Below are positions 20,035 to 29,311 of a stretch of 64,000 bases of DNA, piece after piece. How positions within the stretch are numbered: the first letter of the stretch is position 1; each line of letters opens with the position of its first letter. Location: positions 1,054,001-1,118,000 of the forward strand of contig NZ_CP067378.1 of assembly GCF_019565505.1 (NCBI RefSeq), read 5' to 3'. Below the pieces are notes generated by a model. That model was not told where the DNA came from. It searched no databases and saw nothing but the letters and a program-made list of their open reading frames with translations. The translations under genes were made by a program, and so were the position numbers. Origin of the DNA: Flavobacterium davisii (GTDB taxonomy: Bacteria; Bacteroidota; Bacteroidia; Flavobacteriales; Flavobacteriaceae).

Positions 20035-21411
20035 TTATTTTCCTGTTGATTCTGTTCCCATATAATCTTGGATAGTACGGAAACCTATATAACTTCTAGC
20101 TGAATCTGCGTATTCAAAATCACGAGTACTAACTTGTAAAAAGTATGCTACATCTTTCCAAGAACCTCCACGTGTTACTTTACGCATATTTTTTTGTTCA
20201 GAAACATTTGGATTCATTGTTGATAAGAATTCATAGGCTGTAGGATCGTAAGATGAATCTGTCCACTCTGCTACGTTACCTGCCATATTATACAATCCAT
20301 AATCATTAGGTTCATAAGCATCTACCTCAACGGTATATAGTGCCTGATCAGCTGCATAGTCTCCTCTAGAAGGTTTAAAATTAGCTAAATAACAACCTCT
20401 ATCATTTTTAGCATAAGGACCTCCCCAAGGGTAAGTACCTGATTCTAGACCTCCACGTGCTGCATATTCCCACTCTGCTTCTGTTGGCAAACGATAAGAA
20501 CTTACATTGTCCTTATGCGATCTTTTTCTTGCCCCATTATGATATAAAGTTCTCCATGCACAAAATGCCTTTGCTTGTTTCCATGAAACACCTACTACTG
20601 GATAATCACCATAAGCTTGATGCCAAAAATAATCATTATGCATAGGTTCATTATAAGAGTAAGCAAAATCTTTAATCCATACTGTTGTATCTGGATAAAT
20701 AGTTACTTCTTCTTGCTTAATAAACTCTTTACGCTTACCCACTTTCGCTTTGGCAGCTGCTTGGATATCCATCCAAGTGTATTTAAATTTTAAATTTTCA
20801 GAACGCAATGTTCTTAAACCATTGTAAGCTTCTGCTGCAGGAATGTACATAGAATCCATTACTTCTGTATAATACGCATCAGGATACTCGCTTGTTTTCC
20901 ACTTGATTGGAATTTTTTTATTTAATTTTCTTCCTGAATATGGATCATCTCCTGTACCAATACTATTGTAATTATCATACATATACTTGTCGTAAACTGA
21001 CATTTTAGTTGTATCAGCATCTAGGAACGCATAATCTGCTATGCTACCACCTTTTGATGATTTCTTTCCATCATTTTTTTGACCTAACTCATCAGCCGCT
21101 ATTGCCAACTTAGTTCTAACAATAGAATCTCTCACCCAATGCACGAATTGGCGATACTCACTATTTGATATCTCCGTTTCATCCATATAAAATGAACGTA
21201 CCGTTACTGTTTTTGTTGGCGCGTCTTGAATGTTAGCTAAATCATCATCTGATTTACCCATGATAAAAGAACCCCCCGGAACCAATGTCATCCCATAAGG
21301 TTTTTCAGGATGCCAAGCTTTCCCCTTGACACCAACAAGCTGGCCATTGTCTTTTGAACCGCAGCTGTATAAAAACATAACAAGTACTGCTGATAAAATG
21401 AACTTCTTCAT
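20035..21411 (-). CDS. gldK: gliding motility lipoprotein GldK
   Basis: This is an outer-membrane lipoprotein of the GldK/PorK family with an FGE-sulfatase (SUMF1) fold. It has a lipoprotein signal MKKFILSAVLVMFLYSCG. The SUMF1 landmarks are GMTLVPGGSFIMGKSDDD, DETEISNSEYRQFV, RLPTEAEWEYAARGG, NVAEWTDSSYD and RGGSWKD. I chose the ATG at 21411 rather than 21438 because the signal peptide begins there. GldK forms the ring with GldN that connects the motor to the outer membrane. It is the first gene of the gldKLMN operon. Confidence 0.93.
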   Translation of the reverse strand: MKKFILSAVLVMFLYSCGSKDNGQLVGVKGKAWHPEKPYGMTLVPGGSFIMGKSDDDLANIQDAPTKTVTVRSFYMDETEISNSEYRQFVHWVRDSIVRTKLAIAADELGQKNDGKKSSKGGSIADYAFLDADTTKMSVYDKYMYDNYNSIGTGDDPYSGRKLNKKIPIKWKTSEYPDAYYTEVMDSMYIPAAEAYNGLRTLRSENLKFKYTWMDIQAAAKAKVGKRKEFIKQEEVTIYPDTTVWIKDFAYSYNEPMHNDYFWHQAYGDYPVVGVSWKQAKAFCAWRTLYHNGARKRSHKDNVSSYRLPTEAEWEYAARGGLESGTYPWGGPYAKNDRGCYLANFKPSRGDYAADQALYTVEVDAYEPNDYGLYNMAGNVAEWTDSSYDPTAYEFLSTMNPNVSEQKNMRKVTRGGSWKDVAYFLQVSTRDFEYADSARSYIGFRTIQDYMGTESTGK

Positions 21412-21516
21412 ATAAATTTGGGTTATGTATGTATTCACTTCTACTTTAAGAATGTAAACCTATTTATTTATTTCCTAATTACCAAAAAAACGTTAAAAAA
21501 CTTACAAAAAAAAATT

Positions 21517-22662
21517 CTACAATAAATTTTTACGTTGTGCTTTCCACCATCTTTCTGGAACGACTCCTTCACAAGCATCTAAATAATCATCATAGGTACA
21601 AGGTAGTAACGTATTTTTTTTAAGTTTATTGTAAGAATTTGACAAAAAAGGTATTTCTATCCACCAACGACCTGTTTTATCACTCTTATAAAAAACAAGT
21701 TCTTCTTCTAAAGGCACTATGTATTTGATAAAATTACTTTTTGTTCCAAAAGGATATTCATTAGAACGGTAATGATAGCCTTCTATAAAGTACCATATCA
21801 CTTGCGCTATCAAAACGGATTCAGAATTTGTATATCCATGATTAAAGACGCCAAAAGAGCTTACCTTATCACTAATTCCTGCATATCTTGAAAAAGCACA
21901 AATTTCTTTTCCTGAAAAGCCATTAGGCATAAAATCTTTAAAATTTCCTGAATTGGAAGACATAACAGAGTTCATATCTATGGAAACTAAATCGGCATCT
22001 CTCAAAACAGGCTCTGTAATGGTGGGATCATGCGCTACTTCTCCTAACCTGTAAGCATCAAAATATAATTTTTGTATTAAATCGATTTCTTCTTGTGAGT
22101 TAAAATATGTTTGATACCCAATATTACTATAATTAAATAAATTATTAGGTTCATCAACTATCATTTTAGTTAAATAAGAACCCGCTAGGAATCCGTTATC
22201 TCTAGCAAAATCAAATTGACTATCAATTGTAACAACATTAACCATTTGTTCTAAACGATCATAACCACGATACATAGCATACGTTAAGTCTTGTGATCCT
22301 CCTATAACTATTGGAATAATATTATTCTTTACTAGTTGTTCTACTACTTCTCTCAGAACAAAATAAGTATCCTCTAGTGTTTCCCCTCCTACGATATCGC
22401 CTAAATCAACGATATTAGCATTCCAATTACCGGGATATAACGCATACAAAGATTTTCTTATTGAGGACAAATCAAGATTTCTGTTTTCCTTTTCATTCCC
22501 TCTTTCTTCTAATACTCCAACAATAGCTATTGACACTTCTCTTAGGTCTGGAAATTCTTCAGCTGTATTAAACTGTATTTTCCTGCCTAAAGTAGCTTCA
22601 GAAAAGCCGTAAAGATCAATTAACAAATCTACATCTAAAGGTTTTAAAAAATCAAACACCAT
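21517..22662 (-). CDS. arginase/formimidoylglutamase-fold protein with altered metal ligands
   Basis: The 381-residue protein of the ureohydrolase (arginase) fold is usually named formimidoylglutamase in Flavobacterium. The three metal-binding motifs are recognisable but changed. GGxHS is GGSQDLT (VIGGSQDLTYAMYRG), DAHxD is DSQFD (VVTIDSQFDF), and SxDxDxxDP is SIDMNSVMSSN. Key His and Asp ligands are therefore Gln or Asn, so hydrolase activity is doubtful. Its ATG overlaps the repaired topA stop by one base, so the two are co-transcribed. Its conserved position beside gldK is notable, but its role is unknown. Confidence 0.75.
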   Translation of the reverse strand: MVFDFLKPLDVDLLIDLYGFSEATLGRKIQFNTAEEFPDLREVSIAIVGVLEERGNEKENRNLDLSSIRKSLYALYPGNWNANIVDLGDIVGGETLEDTYFVLREVVEQLVKNNIIPIVIGGSQDLTYAMYRGYDRLEQMVNVVTIDSQFDFARDNGFLAGSYLTKMIVDEPNNLFNYSNIGYQTYFNSQEEIDLIQKLYFDAYRLGEVAHDPTITEPVLRDADLVSIDMNSVMSSNSGNFKDFMPNGFSGKEICAFSRYAGISDKVSSFGVFNHGYTNSESVLIAQVIWYFIEGYHYRSNEYPFGTKSNFIKYIVPLEEELVFYKSDKTGRWWIEIPFLSNSYNKLKKNTLLPCTYDDYLDACEGVVPERWWKAQRKNLL

Positions 22663-25164
22663 TATTTACTTTTTTTGACAGTTGTTTTTTTAGGTGTTGC
22701 TTTTTTAGCGGGTGTCTTTTTACAGGTGCTTTTTCTTGAATCATTTCCTGTACTTTTTCTAATGTTAATTGTGAAGCATCAATATCTTTACTTAACTCAA
22801 TTTTAATCTTCCCTTTCAGAATAACAGAACGTCCCCATCTGGCTTTTTCAACTCGAATTCCTTCGGACTCCCAATTGTGGATTAATTTTTCACTTTCTTT
22901 TTTAATTTATCTTCTATTAATTCTATGATATCAGAATTAGATAATTGATCAAAATTATATTTTTTATTAACATTAATAAATATGCCATTCCATTTAATAA
23001 ATGGTCCAAAACGTCCTACTCCTTTTTGGACATCCATTCCTTGGTATTGTCCTATAGGTGCATCTGCTTTGTTTTTTTCATCTATTAATTGTTTGGCTCT
23101 TTCTAAGGTCACATCCAAAGGATCTTCTCCTTTTGGTAATGATATAAAAGTTTTTCCAAATCTTACATAAGGCCCAAACCTTCCATTATTCACTTCCACT
23201 TCTTCTTCATTATACTCTCCTAACATCTTTGGCAGTAAAAAAAGATTTAATGCTTCTTCTAAAGTAACAGTTCCTATGTTTTGTTCTGCTCGTAAACTAG
23301 CAAATTGTTTTTCTTCATCATCTGCGTTTCCTATTTGCACCATGGGACCAAATTTCCCTAAACGAACTGAAACTTGTTTACCTGTTTTAGGATCTATTCC
23401 TAGGATTCTTTCTCCGCTTTCGCGTTCAGCATTTTTTTCTACATTTTGAACATTCGGATGAAAATGTTTATAAAAATCATCCATCATATTTTCCCATTCT
23501 TTATTCCCTACTGCTATTTCATCAAAATCTTGTTCTACTTTTGCTGTAAAATTGTAATCTAGAATGGTTTCAAAATTTTTTACTAAAAAATCATTTACGA
23601 TTGTTCCAATATCCGTTGGTACTAATTTTCCTTTATCAGAACCCACATTTTCAATTAAGATTTCTGATTTTACTTCATTATTTCTTAAAATGAGTTGACT
23701 ATATTTTCTTTCAGCTCCTTCAAAATTACCTTTTTCAACATAATTCCTATTTATAATTGTTGAAATAGTCGGCGCATACGTAGAGGGACGTCCGATCCCC
23801 AGTTCTTCTAATTTTTTCACTAAGGAAGCTTCTGTATAACGAGCAGCTGGTCTTGAAAAACGTTCTGTAGCTGTTATATAATTATTTTTTAAATTTTCAT
23901 TTATTTTAAGAGCTGGCAACATCCCTTCTTCCTTTTCATCTTCGTCATCATTTCCTTCTAAGTATACTTTTAGAAACCCTTCAAACTTAATAACTTCTCC
24001 TGTTGCTCCAAAAATTTCTTTATGATTACTAGCTTCAATTTTCACATTAGTACGTTCTAATTGCGCATCGCTCATTTGAGAGGCAATAGTACGTTTCCAT
24101 ATTAAATCGTACAAACGAGATTGGTCTCTATCTAACTGTACTGTATGGCGTGACATATCAGTAGGTCGAATTGCTTCGTGGGCTTCTTGCGCTCCTTTGG
24201 ATTTAGTTGCATAATGACGTGGCTGACTAAATTCTTTTCCGTAGTAATTAGAAATTTCTGCTTGTGCGGCACCCATTGCTTCTTGAGAAAGATTTACACT
24301 ATCGGTTCTCATATAAGTAATCAACCCCGCTTCATACAAACGTTGTGCTACCTGCATCGTTATACCTACTGGCATATATAATTTACGGGCTGCTTCTTGT
24401 TGCAAAGTAGATGTTGTAAAAGGAGCGGCTGGTGATTTTTTTGTTGGTTTAGTTTCTAAATCAGCAACTTTGTAATGCGAACCAATATTTTGTTGTAAAA
24501 ATTTTTGCGCTTCATCTTTAGAACTAAAATTCTTAGACACTTTTGCTTTAAAAGTTTTTCCAGCTTCATTAACGAACTCTGCTGTAATACTATAAGAAGC
24601 CTCTGTCTTAAAATTTTGTATTTCTCGTTCCCGTTCTACTATCAAACGCACAGAAACCGACTGTACACGACCAGCAGAAAGTCCACTTTTTACTTTTTTC
24701 CAAAGCACCGGAGATAATTCATATCCTACTAAACGATCTAACACACGACGAGCTTGCTGTGCATTTACTAGATTATAATTAATCCCACGCGGATTTTCAA
24801 TTGCTTTCTGAATTGCTGTTTTAGTAATTTCATGAAAAACAATTCGTTTAGTCTTTGTTTTATCTAATTTTAATTCTTCCGCCAAGTGCCACGCTATAGC
24901 CTCTCCCTCGCGGTCTTCATCGGATGCTAACCAGACCATTTCAGCGGTTTTAGACAAATCTTTTAGTTTTTTTACTAAAGTTTTTTTATCAGAAGAAACT
25001 TCATATTTAGGCTTGAACCTATTCTCTACATCTACTCCCATTTCTTTAGATGGTAAATCAGCAATATGTCCAAAACTTGATTCTACCTGAAAATCTTTTC
25101 CTAAAAACTTCTCTATAGTTTTCGCCTTTGCGGGCGACTCTACGATTACTAAATTCTTTGCCAT
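22662..25164 (-). CDS. topA: DNA topoisomerase I
   Basis: This is a type IA topoisomerase that relaxes negative supercoils. The TOPRIM domain starts at VIVESPAKAKTIEKFLG, with the acidic motif WLASDEDREGEA. The active-site Tyr lies in GLITYMRTDSVNLS, and GRPSTYAPTISTI is a family signature. The C-terminal part carries repeated FGPYVRFGK-type modules instead of zinc fingers. The open frame stops at 22882, but two A-runs are one base short (T6 at 22908-22913 and T5 at 22717-22721, plus strand). Restoring both adds a further module (VEKARWGRSVILKGK) and a Lys/Ala/Pro-rich tail, giving 834 residues, the usual length in this family. Confidence 0.92.
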
Positions 25165-25185
25165 TTGTAACGTTTATTTCTTCGG

Positions 25186-25193
25186 CAAAAGTA
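25186..25193 (-). promoter_or_regulatory. topA promoter -7 element
   Basis: TACTTTTG on the minus strand fits TAnnTTTG, with a TTG 18 bases upstream. The element is 21 bases before the topA ATG. Confidence 0.6.
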
Positions 25194-25377
25194 GAAGTTT
25201 TTTTTGAAATCCAATTTTTATGTAATTATATATTGTACAAACATTTTTTACAACATCTATAAGGCAACTAATTATCAGAGCCATCCGAATCTGTAAAAAA
25301 TACATTTTATCAAAAATTATCGAAGAAACTTTTAGTTAAACAAATATGACATCTTGTCAGAATACAAAATTTAGTAT

Positions 25378-25385
25378 TATCTTTG
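25378..25385 (+). promoter_or_regulatory. miaB promoter -7 element
   Basis: TATCTTTG is an exact TAnnTTTG match, with a TTG at 25354-25356 (21 bases upstream). The miaB ATG is 28 bases downstream. Confidence 0.6.
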
Positions 25386-25413
25386 CTGACTCAAAAATAC
25401 GAATGGCATTTTT

Positions 25414-26862
25414 ATGGAAAAGGTAATTGACGAAAACAAACAAGGAACAAGCCTGATTTTAGAACAAAATCAGAAAAACAAAAAAAAGATGTTCATAGAA
25501 AGTTATGGATGTCAAATGAACTTTTCAGATAGTGAAATTGTAGCCTCCATTCTAACAGAACAAGGTTATAACACTACACAAAATCTAGAAGAAGCTGATT
25601 TAGTATTAGTAAATACTTGCTCTATACGAGACAAGGCAGAACAAACCGTTCGTAAACGTTTGGAACAATATAATGCTATAAAAAAAATCAATCCTACTAT
25701 GAAAGTAGGTGTTTTGGGTTGTATGGCGGAACGTTTAAAGGAAAAATTCTTAGAAGAAGAAAAAATCGTAGATCTTGTTGTAGGACCTGATGCTTATAAA
25801 GACATTCCTAACTTATTAAGTGAAGTAGAAGAAGGTCGCGATGCAATTAATGTTATATTATCAAAAGAAGAAACTTACGGCGATATTCAACCTGTTCGTT
25901 TAAACAGTAATGGAGTAAACGCTTTTGTATCTATTACAAGAGGATGTGATAATATGTGTACTTTTTGTGTGGTTCCTTTTACTCGTGGTCGTGAGCGCAG
26001 TCGTGAACCACAAAGTATTATTGAAGAAATTCAAGATTTATGGAATAAAGGATACAAAGAAGTTACTTTATTAGGCCAGAATGTTGATAGTTATTTATGG
26101 TACGGAGGCGGATTGAAAAAAGACTTCGTTAAAGCCAGCGAAATACAAAAAGCAACAGCAGTTGACTTTGCACAGTTATTAGATATGTGTGCAACGCAAT
26201 ATCCAAAAATGCGTTTCCGTTTCTCGACTTCAAACCCGCAAGACATGCATATTGAAGTGATTGAAACCATGGCAAAACACCATAACATTTGTAAATACAT
26301 TCACTTACCAGTTCAATCGGGCAGCACACGTATATTACAAGAAATGAATCGACAACATACACGTGAAGAATATTTAACTTTAGTTGATAAAATTTACGAA
26401 ATCATTCCAGAAATTTCATTATCGCAGGATATGATTTCAGGTTTCCCTACTGAAACGGAGGAAGACCACCAAGACACATTAAGTTTGATGGAGCATTGTA
26501 AATATGACTTCGGATTCATGTTTGCTTATTCTGAAAGACACGGAACTTTAGCGGCTCGTAAAATGGAGGATGATGTTCCTGAAGAGGTTAAAAAACGTCG
26601 TTTGAATGAAATCATCGATTTACAACAAAAATTAGGGCTACAACGCACACAACGATTCATTGGACAAACGGTAGAAGTTTTAGTTGAAAAAGACTCTAAG
26701 CGCTCTAACCAACATTGGAGCGGAAGAAACTCACAAAACACCGTGGTTGTATTTCCTAAAGAAATTTACAAACCCGGTGATTTCGTTTTAGTAAAAGTAA
26801 CCGATTGTACCGCAGCTACACTTATAGGTGAAGCCGTGGGATATTCAGAAATTATGCAGTAG
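25414..26862 (+). CDS. miaB: tRNA-2-methylthio-N6-dimethylallyladenosine synthase MiaB
   Basis: This radical-SAM methylthiotransferase converts i6A37 to ms2i6A37 in tRNAs reading UNN codons. The N-terminal MTTase domain has cluster cysteines in IESYGCQMNFSDSE, VLVNTCSIRD and VGVLGCMAERL. The radical-SAM motif CxxxCxxC is in TRGCDNMCTFCVVPF, and the C-terminal TRAM domain covers the last 65 residues (QTVEVLVEKDSKRS). At 482 residues it is full length. It opens the plus-strand block. In related genomes it is followed directly by the sigma-54 activator; here a GxxExxY gene lies between them. Confidence 0.95.
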   Translation: MEKVIDENKQGTSLILEQNQKNKKKMFIESYGCQMNFSDSEIVASILTEQGYNTTQNLEEADLVLVNTCSIRDKAEQTVRKRLEQYNAIKKINPTMKVGVLGCMAERLKEKFLEEEKIVDLVVGPDAYKDIPNLLSEVEEGRDAINVILSKEETYGDIQPVRLNSNGVNAFVSITRGCDNMCTFCVVPFTRGRERSREPQSIIEEIQDLWNKGYKEVTLLGQNVDSYLWYGGGLKKDFVKASEIQKATAVDFAQLLDMCATQYPKMRFRFSTSNPQDMHIEVIETMAKHHNICKYIHLPVQSGSTRILQEMNRQHTREEYLTLVDKIYEIIPEISLSQDMISGFPTETEEDHQDTLSLMEHCKYDFGFMFAYSERHGTLAARKMEDDVPEEVKKRRLNEIIDLQQKLGLQRTQRFIGQTVEVLVEKDSKRSNQHWSGRNSQNTVVVFPKEIYKPGDFVLVKVTDCTAATLIGEAVGYSEIMQ

Positions 26863-27301
26863 CTAATAGCTAAAAGCCACAAATTTCACAAATTCACACA
26901 AATTATGGAGTTCTACAAGCAAGAAGAAAACTACAAGATAATTGGCATTTGCATGGAAGTTCATAGAATTTTAGGACCGAGCCTTTTAGAAATTGTATAT
27001 AAAGATGCTTTAGAAATTGAATTTAGAGAAAATAATATTCCCTTTGAAAGAGAAAAAGAATTCACAATTGATTACAAAGGAATCATTTTGCCTCATAAAT
27101 TTTATGCAGATTTCATAGTTTTTGATGAAATAATTTTAGAAATTAAATCCGCAAAAGAAATTAATAACGAACATATTGCACAGACTCTCAATTATATGAA
27201 ACTTGCCGAAACACAACTTGGTATTATCGCAAATTTTCAAAACAAATCACTTGTTCACAAGAGATTAATACTTTAAAATTTGTGTGAATTTGTGGCTATT
27301 A
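26863..27301. mobile_element. GxxExxY gene cassette bounded by imperfect inverted repeats
   Basis: The left arm 26863-26904 and the right arm 27277-27301 are inverted copies of a unit built around CCACAAATTCACACAAATT preceded by TAATAG. The left arm carries two small extra segments. The arms touch the gene start and stop. The cassette lies in the otherwise tight spacing between miaB and the sigma-54 activator, which suggests insertion. No transposase is present. Confidence 0.45.
26905..27276 (+). CDS. GxxExxY family protein (PD-(D/E)XK nuclease-like)
   Basis: The 123-residue protein has the family signature GPSLLEIVY (GxxExxY). The nuclease-like core is YADFIVFDEIILEIKSAKEI, where D...ExK is the PD-(D/E)XK pattern, and the C-terminal helix is AQTLNYMKLAETQLGIIANF. 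These orphan genes are scattered in Bacteroidetes and other phyla, including in 23S rRNA intervening sequences. The function is not established; DNA or RNA cleavage is only inferred from the fold. It is flanked directly by inverted repeats and interrupts a conserved gene pair. Confidence 0.85.
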   Translation: MEFYKQEENYKIIGICMEVHRILGPSLLEIVYKDALEIEFRENNIPFEREKEFTIDYKGIILPHKFYADFIVFDEIILEIKSAKEINNEHIAQTLNYMKLAETQLGIIANFQNKSLVHKRLIL

Positions 27302-27305
27302 AATT

Positions 27306-28565
27306 ATGGAAAACGTTCAAAATATAAAACAACGATTCGAAATCATCGGTAACGACCCGAAACTTAACCGTGCACTTGAAAAAGCCATTCAAGTGGCACC
27401 CACGGATATTTCGGTATTGGTTACAGGGGAAAGCGGTGTGGGTAAAGAAAGTATTCCTAAAATCATACATGCTCTATCTCACCGAAAACATGGAAAATAT
27501 ATTGCTGTAAACTGCGGTGCTATTCCCGAAGGCACCATAGATTCTGAATTATTTGGCCATGAAAAAGGAGCATTTACCGGTGCTACCAATACACGTGAAG
27601 GCTATTTTGAGGTAGCTGATGGCGGAACTATTTTCCTCGATGAAGTAGGAGAACTTCCTCTTACAACTCAGGTTCGATTGTTACGTGTTTTAGAAAATGG
27701 CGAATTTATTAAAGTAGGATCCTCTCAAGTTCAAAAAACCAATGTAAGAATTGTAGCGGCCACCAATGTTAATATGCAAGAAGCTATTTCTAAAAGTAAA
27801 TTCAGAGAAGATCTCTATTATAGATTAAGCACCGTTGAAATAAGCTTACCTGCTTTACGCGAACGAAAAGAAGATATTCATTTATTGTTTAGGAAATTTG
27901 CTTCTGATTTTGCTCAAAAATACAAAATGCCTCCTATCAAGTTAGAGGAGAATGCTGTACAATATTTACTAAAATACAGATGGGGCGGTAATATTCGTCA
28001 ATTACGAAACGTGGCAGAACAAATATCCGTTCTAGAAGCCAATCGAGATATTTCAGCTAGCACCCTAATATCTTACATTCCTAGTGAAGGAAATAACTTA
28101 CCTCAAGTTGTAGGTCAAAAATCTGACAGTGATTTTTCATCTGAAAGAGAAATTTTGTACAAAATTCTTTTTGACATGAAAGCGGACTTAAATGATCTTA
28201 AAAAATTAACTTTAGAACTGATGCAAAATGGAAGTTCGAAAGTACAAGAAGCCAATAAAAATCTGATTCAACGTATATATGGTCAAAAAGAAGAAACCAA
28301 TTCATACTTTGAAGAAGAAACAAGACTTCAAAAGATTCCTAACACACCGCATATACAAGAAGAATTTGACGATGACGACGATTCTAACTATATTTTTGCA
28401 GACACTATTGAAGAGGAAGAAGACTCATTACGCTTAGATCAAAAAGAAATAGAATTAATTAAAAAAGCACTAGAACGAAATAAAGGAAAAAGAAAAGCAG
28501 CAGCTGACGAATTGGGTATATCAGAAAGAACACTGTATCGAAAAATCAAACAATTTGATTTATAA
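27306..28565 (+). CDS. sigma-54-dependent transcriptional activator, Fis-type HTH
   Basis: This is an AAA+ enhancer-binding protein of 419 residues that would use ATP to open sigma-54 promoters. Walker A is GESGVGKES. The sigma-54 contact loop GAFTGA is intact (HEKGAFTGATNTREG), and Walker B is GGTIFLDEVGELP. The C-terminus is a Fis-like helix-turn-helix (KRKAAADELGISERTLYRKI). There is no N-terminal receiver or sensor domain, only about 15 residues before the AAA+ core, so control must come from elsewhere. A 95-residue acidic linker (DDDDDSNY) precedes the HTH. A canonical -24/-12 site lies 2.4 kb downstream in front of groES. Confidence 0.92.
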   Translation: MENVQNIKQRFEIIGNDPKLNRALEKAIQVAPTDISVLVTGESGVGKESIPKIIHALSHRKHGKYIAVNCGAIPEGTIDSELFGHEKGAFTGATNTREGYFEVADGGTIFLDEVGELPLTTQVRLLRVLENGEFIKVGSSQVQKTNVRIVAATNVNMQEAISKSKFREDLYYRLSTVEISLPALRERKEDIHLLFRKFASDFAQKYKMPPIKLEENAVQYLLKYRWGGNIRQLRNVAEQISVLEANRDISASTLISYIPSEGNNLPQVVGQKSDSDFSSEREILYKILFDMKADLNDLKKLTLELMQNGSSKVQEANKNLIQRIYGQKEETNSYFEEETRLQKIPNTPHIQEEFDDDDDSNYIFADTIEEEEDSLRLDQKEIELIKKALERNKGKRKAAADELGISERTLYRKIKQFDL

Positions 28566-28804
28566 ATTTCGAATTTTAGCTAAATCGTTAAAACAAAAAC
28601 TCTATTTTTGAAAATAGATATTCATTATCAAAATGGTAAAATGGCTATAAACGGACTCTTTGTGTAATATAAATCTATTCATTTAACATCTAAACAAATT
28701 AACATTAAGTCTAATAAATATGAATGATTAATCAACATATATAAACCAAGTCAAACAAGCAAAGCAAACCATCTGTTAATGTTATAAGAATCAATTCTAA
28801 ATAT

Positions 28805-29308
28805 ATGAAACCATTTAAACATATACTTTCACTTTTTTCCTTACTAATACTCTCTTCTTGTGGCCTCTATAATTTTACAGGCACAGGTAAAATAGATGCT
28901 AAAACGTTTCAAGTAAACACTTTTCAAAATGTTTCAGAACTTATTGAACCGGGAATAGAAAGAAAATTTACTCTACGACTACAGGATTTAATTCAAAACC
29001 AAACCAATTTAAATCTAACCAATACAAATGGTGACTTAATATATGAAGGAGAAATAGTTGATTATCGTATTAGCCCAATGACCGCTACCGCTAATCTAAC
29101 AGCGGCACAAAATAGACTTTTGATTACTATTAATCTCCGCTTTTCAAACAAAAACAAATCAGAAGAAAATTTTGAAAAACGATTTTCTTTTTTTTATGAT
29201 TATCCGGCAGCAGAACAATTAACAGGAGGCAAATTACAAACAGCCTTAGACGAAATATTTGAAAGAATCACACAAGATATGTTTAACGAAACCTTAGCTA
29301 AATGGTAG
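28805..29308 (+). CDS. lptE: LptE-like LPS-assembly lipoprotein
   Basis: The 167-residue protein has a lipoprotein signal (LSLFSLLILSSCG). The LptE fold is indicated by SSCGLYNFTGTGKI, ELIEPGIERKFTLRLQDLI (helix) and EGEIVDYRISPMTA (strand). LptE is the outer-membrane lipoprotein plug of the LptD translocon that places LPS in the outer leaflet. In Bacteroidetes it is regularly encoded between the sigma-54 activator and secG, as here. The 239 bases upstream contain an AT-rich leader and a TATTTTTG motif (28603-28610) that is distant from the ATG. Only three bases separate it from the next gene. Confidence 0.85.
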   Translation: MKPFKHILSLFSLLILSSCGLYNFTGTGKIDAKTFQVNTFQNVSELIEPGIERKFTLRLQDLIQNQTNLNLTNTNGDLIYEGEIVDYRISPMTATANLTAAQNRLLITINLRFSNKNKSEENFEKRFSFFYDYPAAEQLTGGKLQTALDEIFERITQDMFNETLAKW

Positions 29309-29311
29309 TTT

